Below the pieces are notes generated by a model. The model saw only the letters and a list, made by a program, of their open reading frames with translations. It had not been told where the DNA came from and did not search any database. This document shows positions 18,108-25,550 of a stretch of 64,000 bases of DNA, piece after piece. Within the stretch, counting starts at the first letter, position 1. Every line of letters starts with the position of its first letter. The DNA lies in IMG/VR virus record IMGVR_UViG_3300005537_000001, positions 248,001 through 312,000 of that record. The stretch is one strand, 5' to 3'. The stretch is from a virus. Position numbers and translations under genes: made by a program.

Positions 18108-18629
18108 ATGATTTTCATGATGGCTTTGTTTTACTTGTTCATACCGTTGTTCATACTGTACCTCGTGCTGGTACGTTTTCTCGGAAGAATCAAGGCGCGA
18201 ACAACCTTTTTTCTCATAGTTGCAGCTTGTTTTCTTTACGTATGGTGCTTCATTACCGGCTTGCTGTTCAGCTTCTTCTTTGAACCTGAATCGTATTGGC
18301 ACTCGATGAACATCAACATGGATTATTGGAACGCCTTTGGGCTGCCGTCTGATGCTGATCATCTAGGTCACATCTTCAAGATGCCGTACATCGCGGCAGA
18401 TCAAGCTCTACGCATTTCCTTCTACATCCTGCGAACGCACTTCAACTGGAGCTTTGGTCTCTCCTTTGCAGCTGGCGGCATCATCTACTACGGTTGGTGT
18501 CTCGGTGCCTTCTACGCTCGCCGAATACGTGACCCAATGTTTGGATTCGGTGAAGGAATGACCGAAGCTGCAGTCGAACGTGAAAAGCAAAAATTTCTGA
18601 AGGAGTGCAAGGCCCGCGGCACAATCTAG
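18108..18629 (+). CDS. integral membrane protein
   Basis: 173 residues from the ATG at 18108, chosen because AGGAG lies 6 bases upstream; an in-frame ATG at 18045 overlaps the promoter and has no such site. Hydrophobic spans near residues 3-22 (ALFYLFIPLFILYLVL), 32-56 (FFLIVAACFLYVWCFITGLLF) and 115-135 (FGLSFAAGGIIYYGWCL), plus a charged C-terminal helix. Monocistronic, with its own promoter and a strong terminator. Function unknown; phage membrane proteins of this kind can act in superinfection control. Confidence 0.65.
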   Translation: MIFMMALFYLFIPLFILYLVLVRFLGRIKARTTFFLIVAACFLYVWCFITGLLFSFFFEPESYWHSMNINMDYWNAFGLPSDADHLGHIFKMPYIAADQALRISFYILRTHFNWSFGLSFAAGGIIYYGWCLGAFYARRIRDPMFGFGEGMTEAAVEREKQKFLKECKARGTI

Positions 18630-18652
18630 TCACTCAACCTGTTAATCAACCT

Positions 18653-18678
18653 GAGCCACCGCGAGGTGGCTCTTTTTT
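18653..18678 (+). terminator. intrinsic terminator
   Basis: GAGCCACC-GCGA-GGTGGCTC followed by TTTTTT: 8-bp GC-rich stem, tetraloop and T-run. Ends the membrane-protein transcript before the late promoter of the ClpP gene. Confidence 0.85.
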
Positions 18679-18709
18679 AACCTGGTTCCGGGTTAAAGGT
18701 CTCCAACGG

Positions 18710-18717
18710 TCTAAATA
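18710..18717 (+). promoter_or_regulatory. T4-type late promoter variant (TCTAAATA)
   Basis: TCTAAATA 42 bases before the ATG at 18760. One mismatch from TATAAATA at base 2, so weaker evidence than the others, but located right after a terminator and before a gene. Confidence 0.45.
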
Positions 18718-18759
18718 TTGCATCAGCTTCTAGTCATCTCTCACCTGGAGTTCTCCCGC

Positions 18760-19431
18760 ATGGAACTTAAAATGCCAAAACACATCCTAGAGAAAGAAGA
18801 TGGGACGTCCAAGGACTTCAATGAAGTCTCCATCGAATCCTTGGGAGCTCACGTTTTATTCGGAGAGGTAGATAGGGATTCGATGAAGGCGGCTACAACC
18901 TTCTTGCTCAAGGCAAATCAAATTTTTAAACCGAGCCAAGAGCTTACGTTCTTCATCAATACTCTTGGTGGTGATTGCTATGACGGTTTTGCGCTAATCG
19001 ACGTTATGGAGATATCGCGCAACCCAATCAAAACGGTAGGCCTTGGCAACATCGTATCGATGGGGGTGTTGATACTTGCAGCTGGAAACAAGGGACGCCG
19101 AGTAATGACGCGCAACACCCAAGTCATGGCGCACCAGTTTAGCGATGACACTAGCGGTAAATTTCATGAAATCATGGCTGCGTTTAAGGCTGACATCTAC
19201 CTTAAGCGTCAATTTATTGAGCACTTTAAGCGACACACCACGATGAACGTAAAGCAGATTGAAGATATACTTTTTGGGCCAACTGACCGTTGGTTAACTC
19301 CTACCGAGTGCAAAAAGTTTGGAATAGTCGATCACATCGTAGATGAGCTACCACAGTTCAGTCTCGACCTTCCTTCTCAGCTTGTTCAGCAGCCTCTCGC
19401 TTCTTTATCAAAGCGTCGATCTCGGAAATAA
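18760..19431 (+). CDS. ClpP-family (S14) serine protease
   Basis: 223 residues from the ATG at 18760, with GGAG upstream; the frame extends back to a TTG that overlaps the promoter. Matches the ClpP fold: INTLGGDCYDGFALID (66-81), catalytic Ser100 in IVSMGVLI, catalytic His125 in VMAHQFSD, and Asp in the GPTDRWLT.TE segment that aligns with the E. coli triad. ClpP-type enzymes degrade proteins in rings with AAA+ partners; in phages related folds also serve as prohead proteases. No AAA+ partner or capsid gene is adjacent, so either role stays open. Its 3' end overlaps an antisense small gene by 74 bases. Confidence 0.8.
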   Translation: MELKMPKHILEKEDGTSKDFNEVSIESLGAHVLFGEVDRDSMKAATTFLLKANQIFKPSQELTFFINTLGGDCYDGFALIDVMEISRNPIKTVGLGNIVSMGVLILAAGNKGRRVMTRNTQVMAHQFSDDTSGKFHEIMAAFKADIYLKRQFIEHFKRHTTMNVKQIEDILFGPTDRWLTPTECKKFGIVDHIVDELPQFSLDLPSQLVQQPLASLSKRRSRK

Positions 19432-19582
19432 ACCGAAGGTATTGTGACGCGAAAGAAGCATTTATCCTACGCATGTTGTAGTAGGTATCTCCCATCTGCC
19501 CTTTTACATCGTAAAGCTGAACGATTGATAGCTTGTCCCATTCAGACTTAGGTGGAATCTTATTATTGAATTCTTCTGCCAT
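19358..19582 (-). CDS. small hypothetical protein, antisense to the clpP 3' end
   Basis: 74 residues on the minus strand. Good ribosome site (ACAGGAGAACGCAAC before the ATG) supports translation. Helical and charged (LIKKREAAEQAEKEGRD). The C-terminal 24 codons lie opposite the end of the ClpP gene, an unusual convergent overlap in a plus-strand region. An upstream TTAAATAT near 19608-19615 (reverse) is a possible weak late promoter. Function unknown. Confidence 0.5.
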   Translation of the reverse strand: MAEEFNNKIPPKSEWDKLSIVQLYDVKGQMGDTYYNMRRINASFASQYLRFISEIDALIKKREAAEQAEKEGRD

Positions 19583-19646
19583 GTTGCGTTCTCCTGTAGG
19601 ATGATATATTTAAGTCTTCCCATCCATCACTTCCTGGGGCTCCCGC

Positions 19647-19654
19647 TATAAATA
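19647..19654 (+). promoter_or_regulatory. T4-type late promoter (TATAAATA)
   Basis: Perfect TATAAATA, 39 bases before the ATG at 19694. A dyad GTGATCA-GCAA-TGATCAC (19659-19676) follows; with T4 spacing the transcript would start near 19660 and carry this as a 5'-terminal hairpin with a GCAA tetraloop. Confidence 0.75.
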
Positions 19655-19693
19655 TCAAGTGATCAGCAATGATCACCTCATATAGGGATCAAC

Positions 19694-20095
19694 ATGAAGC
19701 TAACAGAAATTAAGCCGGTCGTATCAGAAGACTACAACCTTGCTGAGGGAGTTATTCCGGTACATCTGACAATGACGCTGGAACAAGTAGTTCGTGACGG
19801 TAAAATTACGAATAACGTAGCTTATTTCGTTATCGGCGCTCTCGTAGAAATGTTTAAGAACGGCGGTATGAACACGCGTTGGCCTCGTGATCTCAACGCC
19901 TACTCAATGACGACAAACTCCGAAATAATTGATTCCGTTAGGGGTCTATCCGCGATGGAACATGTTGGCATGGCATCATGGTTGCTAAGTGAGCTGCAGC
20001 GTCCGGTTAACTTTGAAACAAATCCATACTGCGTACGAACTAGCCCACAAGATCCAACCGAATGGATGCGCTGGGTTCTAGCCAGACAGGTATAA
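19694..20095 (+). CDS. hypothetical protein
   Basis: 133 residues with a helical middle (AYFVIGALVEMFKNGG) and a Trp-containing C-terminus (DPTEWMRWVLARQ). Preceded by a perfect late promoter, so probably a late or virion protein. No family recognised. Confidence 0.6.
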   Translation: MKLTEIKPVVSEDYNLAEGVIPVHLTMTLEQVVRDGKITNNVAYFVIGALVEMFKNGGMNTRWPRDLNAYSMTTNSEIIDSVRGLSAMEHVGMASWLLSELQRPVNFETNPYCVRTSPQDPTEWMRWVLARQV

Positions 20096-20196
20096 TATCA
20101 AAATCCAACAACATCAAACAGGAGGAGCGTAAAAACTCTAACGGCTGAATTTGGTCCGATGACTGCCCCATCAACTAACTCACAAGGGGTCTTTCA

Positions 20197-20940
20197 ATGT
20201 CAAAGCGCAAGCAGCGTTATCCACAAGATGTACCATCAGAAAGTGGTGGTCAAGCGGTGAAAATAAAGCATCAGATAAAGGCGAAGAATCTTACTCAAGA
20301 TCAGTATCTTGAATCGCTTCGCGAACAATCACTCACTATCTGTGGTGGTCCAGCTGGCTCCGGCAAAACATTCCTAGTGACAGCCGTCGCTATGGATAAG
20401 CTAATCAACAACGCGGTGTCGCGCGTAATCATAACTCGTCCAGTCGTTGAAGCTGGTGAAAACCTCGGCTTCCTACCAGGAACTCTTGAACAGAAGCTGG
20501 ATCCATATCTTCTACCGCTGATGGATGCTATCGAAGATCACATTGGCCCAACGATGACAAAGAAGCTTGTTGAGAGCAAAAAGATTGAGATAGCGCCGCT
20601 GGCGTTTATGAGAGGGCGGACGTTCAATAACTGCTTTGTCATTTTGGATGAAGCTCAAAACTCCACGGTAAAACAGATGAAGATGTTTCTAACCCGCATG
20701 GGGTACGATAGCATTTTCGCGATAAACGGGGATACTACCCAGAGCGATCTGGAGCGTCCTCGCGGAGTTGGAGATGATTGGGAAAATGGTCTCCAATATG
20801 TCATCAGAAAATTGAAAGGGAGGGATGAAAATATCAGTTACATTGAATTCCAGAATAGGGATGTTGTTCGATCCCACATGGTCCAGAGAATTCTAACGTT
20901 GCTAGATTCTCCTGACCAAGAGACAAACACGCGGATCTAA
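20197..20940 (+). CDS. phoH: PhoH-like P-loop ATPase
   Basis: 247 residues, close to the PhoH family size. Walker A GPAGSGKT at 51-58, the family block ITRPVVEAGENLGFLPG (79-95), EKLDPY-like EQKLDPYLLPLMDAI, RGRTFNN, and Walker B VILDEAQN (148-155). PhoH proteins are cytoplasmic ATPases related to RNA helicases; many marine and T4-like phages carry one, often linked to phosphate stress, but the phage role is not settled. AAGGGG ribosome site before the ATG. Stands alone between non-coding gaps of 101 and 191 bases. Confidence 0.9.
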   Translation: MSKRKQRYPQDVPSESGGQAVKIKHQIKAKNLTQDQYLESLREQSLTICGGPAGSGKTFLVTAVAMDKLINNAVSRVIITRPVVEAGENLGFLPGTLEQKLDPYLLPLMDAIEDHIGPTMTKKLVESKKIEIAPLAFMRGRTFNNCFVILDEAQNSTVKQMKMFLTRMGYDSIFAINGDTTQSDLERPRGVGDDWENGLQYVIRKLKGRDENISYIEFQNRDVVRSHMVQRILTLLDSPDQETNTRI

Positions 20941-21004
20941 TTTCATAGGCTGGACCTAAGGGTACCAGCACTACATTGAGGATGCACGCACTTCACTAAT
21001 CGAC

Positions 21005-21032
21005 CTGGGGTACGTTAGGTGACGTACCCCAG
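21005..21032 (+). terminator. hairpin after phoH
   Basis: CTGGGGTACGT-TAGGTG-ACGTACCCCAG, a perfect 11-bp stem with a 6-base loop, without a clear T-run. Sits between phoH and the late promoter of the next fibre gene; terminator or RNA-stabilising hairpin. Confidence 0.55.
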
Positions 21033-21049
21033 CTTGTTATCCGGCGCCT

Positions 21050-21057
21050 TATAAATA
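21050..21057 (+). promoter_or_regulatory. T4-type late promoter (TATAAATA)
   Basis: Perfect TATAAATA, 74 bases before the ATG of the 775-residue fibre gene. The rest of the 191-base gap holds only the hairpin at 21005 and the AGGAG ribosome site at 21119. Confidence 0.75.
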
Positions 21058-21131
21058 TCTGATCGGCTTCATGGTCAAATACCGGACATCCATGAATTTC
21101 CACCTTGTGAACCGGCGCAGGAGAAAGCAAA

Positions 21132-23459
21132 ATGACATACGTAATTAACTGGTCTAGCCAGTCCCCATTCAACAATGACACTGGTGAATTTGCCGCGGCG
21201 AACATCGGCAAAACAACGATCAACATCACCAATAATACGTCTAACGGATCAACCACGCTAGTATTAACTGGGCAGGGTTTTTCTGGATACGGTGCCATCC
21301 AGCAGGAAAACTTCATTCGCCTGATGGAAAATTTTGCTTCCGAATCCGCACCAGCTAATCCCACGGTTGGTCAGCTGTGGTATCAAACTACAACCCAAAC
21401 TACGATGGTCTACAACATTGTAACCCCAGCTAACAACACGGTTACCGGTAGCGTAAATTCCGGTTCATTTAGCTCTGGTGAAAACATAACTCAAGCCGTT
21501 ACGGGAGCAACCGCAACGCTCATCGGTACGGTACCATCGGTTGGTCCTATGACCCTAGTAGGAAATTCGATAGTTGGCACCCCAGACGCAACGCATCAGT
21601 GGAGTGGAAATTCAAGCCTTGCGACATTTAGTCCAACAGCTGCTCCAGTATTTCACGCGGCAACATTTGGTTGGTCGGCAATTGTATCTCCGACGTCGAT
21701 CTCTGGTGCTCTAGGGTATGTACCATACAACCCAGGTACAAACATCGCTGGATATCTAACATCGGCTACCGGCATTTCCGGTCTAACCGGTACCGCAAAT
21801 CAAGTTTTGGTAAATGGCACGAGTGGAACACCACAGCATGGAGCTGTTACCCTAACGCTGTCGTCAACGCCGACATTCACTGAAGTAACTATCACCAACC
21901 CACCAGTTCTTGGTACCGACGCAACCAACAAGCTTTACGTAGACACCAACTCGCAGGGACTTAACGTTCATCCAGCTTCAAACTATCTTGACGATGGAAC
22001 TGGACCAAGCCAAATCCCTGGCGCAACGTACACTAACGGATCTCTAGATGCAAATGGTGGACATGGTATCGGAGCTACTCTTTCTGGAACAGGCTCACTA
22101 ACCGTCGACGGCAACGTTGTCGCGCTAGCGCAGCGCGTTGTAGTTAACATAGCCGGTGGTAGCATCAGAAATGGTATATACACGCTAACAACCGCATCAC
22201 CATGGGTACTTACGCGCTCTACGGACATGGATGATCACATTGAAAATCAATTTGTGCCAGGCGATTTTACGTTTGTCACCAGTGGAACAAAATATGCTAA
22301 CAGCGGTTGGTCTCAAAGCGCTCTAGGTTCTGGAGCTCCTAACGTTCCAGCTGGATTCCCAAACAACGCCAATCACTCGATAATAATTGGCACCGATGCT
22401 GCTGCTTTTACCCAATTTTCTGGTCAAGGCGCATTCACGGCAGGCGCCGGATTGAATTTAATCGGTAGTCAATTCAACAACACCGGCGTAATTACGCTGT
22501 CTCCAGGCGCCGGAATAATGATTGGTGGAACATCAACTGCACCAATTGTTACCGCAACAGCATCCATCACCGGAACGTCAAATCAAGTTTTCGCGAACGG
22601 TACTTCTGGTTCAGCACAGGTTGGAGCTGTAACGTTAACTCTCCCTCAAAACATCGGTACATCTTCTACTCCATCGTTTGCTGGATTAAATTTTTCGGGT
22701 GGAACTGGTGCCGCGATATCGCCAAATCCACTAACGTTCGGGTCGATCACTCTAAGCGGATCGAAAGGTTCATCACCACCATTTGCCGGTATCCAGTTTA
22801 GCGATACGATTGGAAATAGAACGTTCATGGTTTCCACACCAGCAACTAACTCAACTTCTGGTCTATTTAACATCGGTACCGGAACTTGGGATTGGTTGTT
22901 TTTCAACGGCACGCTAACCGTCGGTAACATACCAGCTGCAAACATTTTAGCTGGTACAGCATCGATCAGCATAACCGGTTCATCTGGTTCATGCACCGGA
23001 AATGCCGCAACCGCAACCACGGCGGCAAACTGCACCGGCAACTCTGCCACCGCAACCACGGCGGCAAATGGTGGCGTCACAAGCGTCAACTCGCGAACTG
23101 GTGCGGTAACAATATCGTCATCGGATGTAACGAGCGCGCTTGGATTCACCCCAGCTTCAGCTGGAGCGGTTCCATCATTTACGGCAAGCGTTAATGGACA
23201 AGCAAATTTCCCAAGTGGATTCCAGATGAGATGGGGAGTTGTGTCGCACACGGTAGGCAGCACCCAAACTCACTCATTCTCAGCACCATTCAGCAACGCG
23301 TGCTTTGTAGTTATTCCAACGGTTAGAAACAACGTTGGTTCTGGTGTTTCAGCTGGCGTTGAGTTTTTCAACATCGTTGACGGCTCGGTAAACCAGTTTG
23401 GTTGGACTCAATTTTCAAACAACACCTGCCAGATTGAGTACGTCGCGTACGGTAATTAA
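21132..23459 (+). CDS. tail-fibre protein with gp53-like C-terminal domain
   Basis: 775 residues. N-terminal ~95 residues carry the phage appendage signature ENFIRLMENFASESAP followed by NPTVGQLWYQT. About 255-440 is the YVD/DGN/LTRSTDMD module also present in the fibres at 10671 and 57495. Short repeats near 617-645 (TGNAATATTAANC then TGNSATATTAANG) precede NSRTGAVTISSSDVTSALGF. The last ~75 residues (QMRWGVVSHTV ... WTQFSNNTCQIEYVAYGN) resemble the gp53-like tip domain of tail fibres. AGGAG ribosome site and a perfect late promoter. A host-recognition or whisker-type virion protein is likely. Confidence 0.7.
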   Translation: MTYVINWSSQSPFNNDTGEFAAANIGKTTINITNNTSNGSTTLVLTGQGFSGYGAIQQENFIRLMENFASESAPANPTVGQLWYQTTTQTTMVYNIVTPANNTVTGSVNSGSFSSGENITQAVTGATATLIGTVPSVGPMTLVGNSIVGTPDATHQWSGNSSLATFSPTAAPVFHAATFGWSAIVSPTSISGALGYVPYNPGTNIAGYLTSATGISGLTGTANQVLVNGTSGTPQHGAVTLTLSSTPTFTEVTITNPPVLGTDATNKLYVDTNSQGLNVHPASNYLDDGTGPSQIPGATYTNGSLDANGGHGIGATLSGTGSLTVDGNVVALAQRVVVNIAGGSIRNGIYTLTTASPWVLTRSTDMDDHIENQFVPGDFTFVTSGTKYANSGWSQSALGSGAPNVPAGFPNNANHSIIIGTDAAAFTQFSGQGAFTAGAGLNLIGSQFNNTGVITLSPGAGIMIGGTSTAPIVTATASITGTSNQVFANGTSGSAQVGAVTLTLPQNIGTSSTPSFAGLNFSGGTGAAISPNPLTFGSITLSGSKGSSPPFAGIQFSDTIGNRTFMVSTPATNSTSGLFNIGTGTWDWLFFNGTLTVGNIPAANILAGTASISITGSSGSCTGNAATATTAANCTGNSATATTAANGGVTSVNSRTGAVTISSSDVTSALGFTPASAGAVPSFTASVNGQANFPSGFQMRWGVVSHTVGSTQTHSFSAPFSNACFVVIPTVRNNVGSGVSAGVEFFNIVDGSVNQFGWTQFSNNTCQIEYVAYGN

Positions 23460-23495
23460 ACAATATTGATGTCAGTTTTAGGATGGGTTGTGGGC

Positions 23496-23503
23496 GATAA
23501 ATA
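23496..23503 (+). promoter_or_regulatory. T4-type late promoter variant (GATAAATA)
   Basis: GATAAATA 32 bases before the ATG at 23536. Confidence 0.6.
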
Positions 23504-23535
23504 TGTCAGCTACAACCCATCTTAGGATTTCAATA

Positions 23536-24162
23536 ATGAATACACCAATTAGCCACCGCGTTTCAGATTTAGCAAATGGATCTGGCATTCTTATGCCAGC
23601 TCTCAAGTATCGATTCTACGTTCGATTCCTCGACGCGGATAAGCAACCACTATCATACGGTGATGACCTAACTCGACAGGTTGTTAGCATCTCGCCGTAT
23701 AACCAAACCGCAGATGTTGGTGAAGCCGAGAGCGACGCTCTCTTCATCAAGATGGAAGAAGATGTATCGATGAAGGCCGCGAAGGCGATGCAGCTGCTGC
23801 TCGCTGAAGATGATTTTACCCTGCGGATGGAAACGGTTGATGGAAATGATCGGGTTGTAAAAACCGTCGATATTGAGATGGCCTGGCTCCAAAAAATTAT
23901 TCACAGCGACGTAGATTATGGAGCTACTTCAGGCGGTCGAAATCACAAGCTTCTCAGTCTGAAGATACCGGAACCAATGGGTTCAACGATTAACGCGATG
24001 CGTGAGAAGAGTCCTGAAGCAGAGATGATCTTCCAGCTTATAGCTGGATCAGAATTCAGCCTGCACGCTGAAGATTTCAATTATCTCGGATCTACAGTGT
24101 CACCTATCTTGGTAATAGGTTATAATGCAGGTAGCGTAAAGGTAAACTTCGAGCAAGCATGA
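23536..24162 (+). CDS. putative tail tube-like protein
   Basis: 208 residues from the ATG at 23536, which follows TTAGGATTT and the late promoter; an upstream in-frame ATG lies over the promoter. The pattern ALKYRFYVRF...LTRQVVSISPY and a long strand-helix-strand body resembles the N-terminal part of T4-type tail tube proteins (a strand pair, then R-Q-V-x-S). I offer this as fold-level similarity only. A late virion protein in any case. Stop overlaps the next ATG. Confidence 0.45.
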   Translation: MNTPISHRVSDLANGSGILMPALKYRFYVRFLDADKQPLSYGDDLTRQVVSISPYNQTADVGEAESDALFIKMEEDVSMKAAKAMQLLLAEDDFTLRMETVDGNDRVVKTVDIEMAWLQKIIHSDVDYGATSGGRNHKLLSLKIPEPMGSTINAMREKSPEAEMIFQLIAGSEFSLHAEDFNYLGSTVSPILVIGYNAGSVKVNFEQA

Positions 24163-24560
24163 AGATCATAACCGGCTATCCACCGCTCATCGACAAGATC
24201 GATGCAGCGTTTAGCTGCAAGGATCAGCCGGTAATCTACGCGTGGGGAGATACGATCTATCAACCGTTCGATTGGATGATTCCAGATTTCCTGGTCGCGC
24301 ACGAGGAAATGCATGGCCAACGGCAGGGAGATGACATCGAAGGTTGGTGGAATCGATACATCGAAGATATCGAATTTCGCTATCAGGAAGAACTTCATTC
24401 TCACGCAAAAGAATTTCAGGTTAGATCCCGCGGAGTCAAGGATCGCAACAAGATATCCCAGCTTCTGATGTGGTCAGCTGCTCGTCTGAATGCTCCTCTC
24501 TACGGCAAGATGACTAACCTGAATAAGGCGATGAAGGATATAAAATCCCTTACACGCTGA
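24159..24560 (+). CDS. putative zinc metallopeptidase-like protein (HEEMH)
   Basis: 133 residues. HEEMH at 48-52 fits HExxH, and a following EELHSHA helix could supply a third ligand. Small phage proteins with this motif are often predicted peptidases, but activity is unproven. Coupled to the tube-like gene by ATGA; a promoter-like sequence lies at its 3' end. Confidence 0.5.
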   Translation: MKIITGYPPLIDKIDAAFSCKDQPVIYAWGDTIYQPFDWMIPDFLVAHEEMHGQRQGDDIEGWWNRYIEDIEFRYQEELHSHAKEFQVRSRGVKDRNKISQLLMWSAARLNAPLYGKMTNLNKAMKDIKSLTR

Positions 24561-24578
24561 TTGAGTGCGTGTTACAAT
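24550..24578 (+). promoter_or_regulatory. possible sigma70-like promoter or hairpin, TTACAC-17-TACAAT
   Basis: TACAAT (24573-24578) with the extended -10 context GCGTGT, as at 41774, and TTACAC 17 bases upstream. The same bases form an inverted repeat (ACACGC...GCGTGT), so a terminator hairpin is the alternative reading. It lies immediately before the ATG at 24585. Confidence 0.35.
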
Positions 24579-24584
24579 GTGCCT

Positions 24585-24920
24585 ATGAGCACTCATCGTC
24601 AACTTTGGGAAATTCTTGTCCCTACAATCCGTCGGATCGGCGGAAAACCGTATACCACGCGCTATCACCGGGTGTGGGATAAAAAAATTCGCGATATCAG
24701 CCGCGGACTTACCATCTTAGCTCCGTCAAAAGGTCAGTGGATTTCTCCAACCGGAGAATTACTTATCGAGCGAATGATTCCTGTTAGATTTTTAGCGACG
24801 CGCGCTGAAGCTGAAAAGGTTGTTGACATCACGCTCGAGTATTACGATCAACTTGCGGTACTGTGCTACCAGATTTCTTCCGAAGTAATTCTCAAGCATC
24901 GAGCTGAAAATGACCTATAG
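24585..24920 (+). CDS. hypothetical protein
   Basis: 111 residues from the ATG at 24585; an in-frame TTG at 24561 would lie over the promoter-like element. Basic N-terminal half (TIRRIGGKPYTTRYHRVW), helical acidic C-terminal half (AEAEKVVDITLEYYDQL). Overlaps the next gene by 11 bases. No family recognised. Confidence 0.55.
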   Translation: MSTHRQLWEILVPTIRRIGGKPYTTRYHRVWDKKIRDISRGLTILAPSKGQWISPTGELLIERMIPVRFLATRAEAEKVVDITLEYYDQLAVLCYQISSEVILKHRAENDL

Positions 24921-25245
24921 GCTCTTCATCGACGATGAGCGTGATCCGCCAAATGATGGGCGGGAATGGATTATAGCTCGTTCTTCCAAAGAAGCTATCA
25001 TGACATTCTACAACCTCGGGTCTCCCGATTACGTTAGCTTCGATCATGATCTTGGCGGAGATGACACTTCGATAAAATTTGTTGATTGGATGATCGATCA
25101 TACCCTTGATCTTCTCGAGCGTGACATCGACCCGGGTCATCTGTCATTCCCGAAAGCGTATTACATTCACAGTCAAAATTCGGTTGGCGCCGGAAACATC
25201 GACGCTAAGATGAAGCGTTTCATACATCATTTGGACAACATATGA
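24910..25245 (+). CDS. cyclic-phosphate-processing receiver-like (cREC) domain protein
   Basis: 111 residues forming one domain. It starts RLFIDDERDPP (4-14) and continues with VSFDHDLGGDD (42-52) and a C-terminal YYIHSQN (84-90) with Asn-Ile after it. This set of Asp, Asp-His-Asp and His-Ser-Asn matches the cREC family, described from comparative genomics as a receiver-like domain tied to cyclic nucleotide phosphate processing. It resembles a response-regulator receiver but lacks the usual signalling partners. Located two genes upstream of an Rnl1-type RNA ligase, which fits a role with RNA ends; that role is inference. Confidence 0.65.
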   Translation: MTYRLFIDDERDPPNDGREWIIARSSKEAIMTFYNLGSPDYVSFDHDLGGDDTSIKFVDWMIDHTLDLLERDIDPGHLSFPKAYYIHSQNSVGAGNIDAKMKRFIHHLDNI

Positions 25246-25550
25246 TTATTATCAGCTGCCTTGTTGCATATTATCTAATAGGCACCGCTACCGCCGCTTG
25301 GTTGTCCAAGACATATCCAAGCATAGATCATCAAGATCCAGCGTTAAAGCATGTTATGATACCGCTCTTTTGGCCACTTGTTGCGCTTATGTTTATCATG
25401 CGAATAATTTGTAAAATTCACATGATGATCTACACGGTAATGTCCCACGCGCTAAGCGTTTTCAACATGCGCATTACCAAAGATGGTAGCGATACCGTCA
25501 TTCGCTTTCACGTACCAAAGAAGGCAGAACTAAGTGCTAAAGATAACTGA
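25242..25550 (+). CDS. small membrane protein
   Basis: 102 residues. N-terminal span (MIIISCLVAYYLIGTATAAWL), second hydrophobic region (VMIPLFWPLVALMFIMRIICKI), then a soluble basic tail (DTVIRFHVPKKAELSA). ATGA overlap upstream and 17-base overlap with the ligase gene downstream. Function unknown. Confidence 0.6.
   Translation: MIIISCLVAYYLIGTATAAWLSKTYPSIDHQDPALKHVMIPLFWPLVALMFIMRIICKIHMMIYTVMSHALSVFNMRITKDGSDTVIRFHVPKKAELSAKDN

Noticed and set aside
20096-20196. Possible small frame (ATG at 20159) in the gap before phoH
   Set aside because: Short, overlaps the phoH start in another frame and has no ribosome site. The gap holds no other feature I can support.
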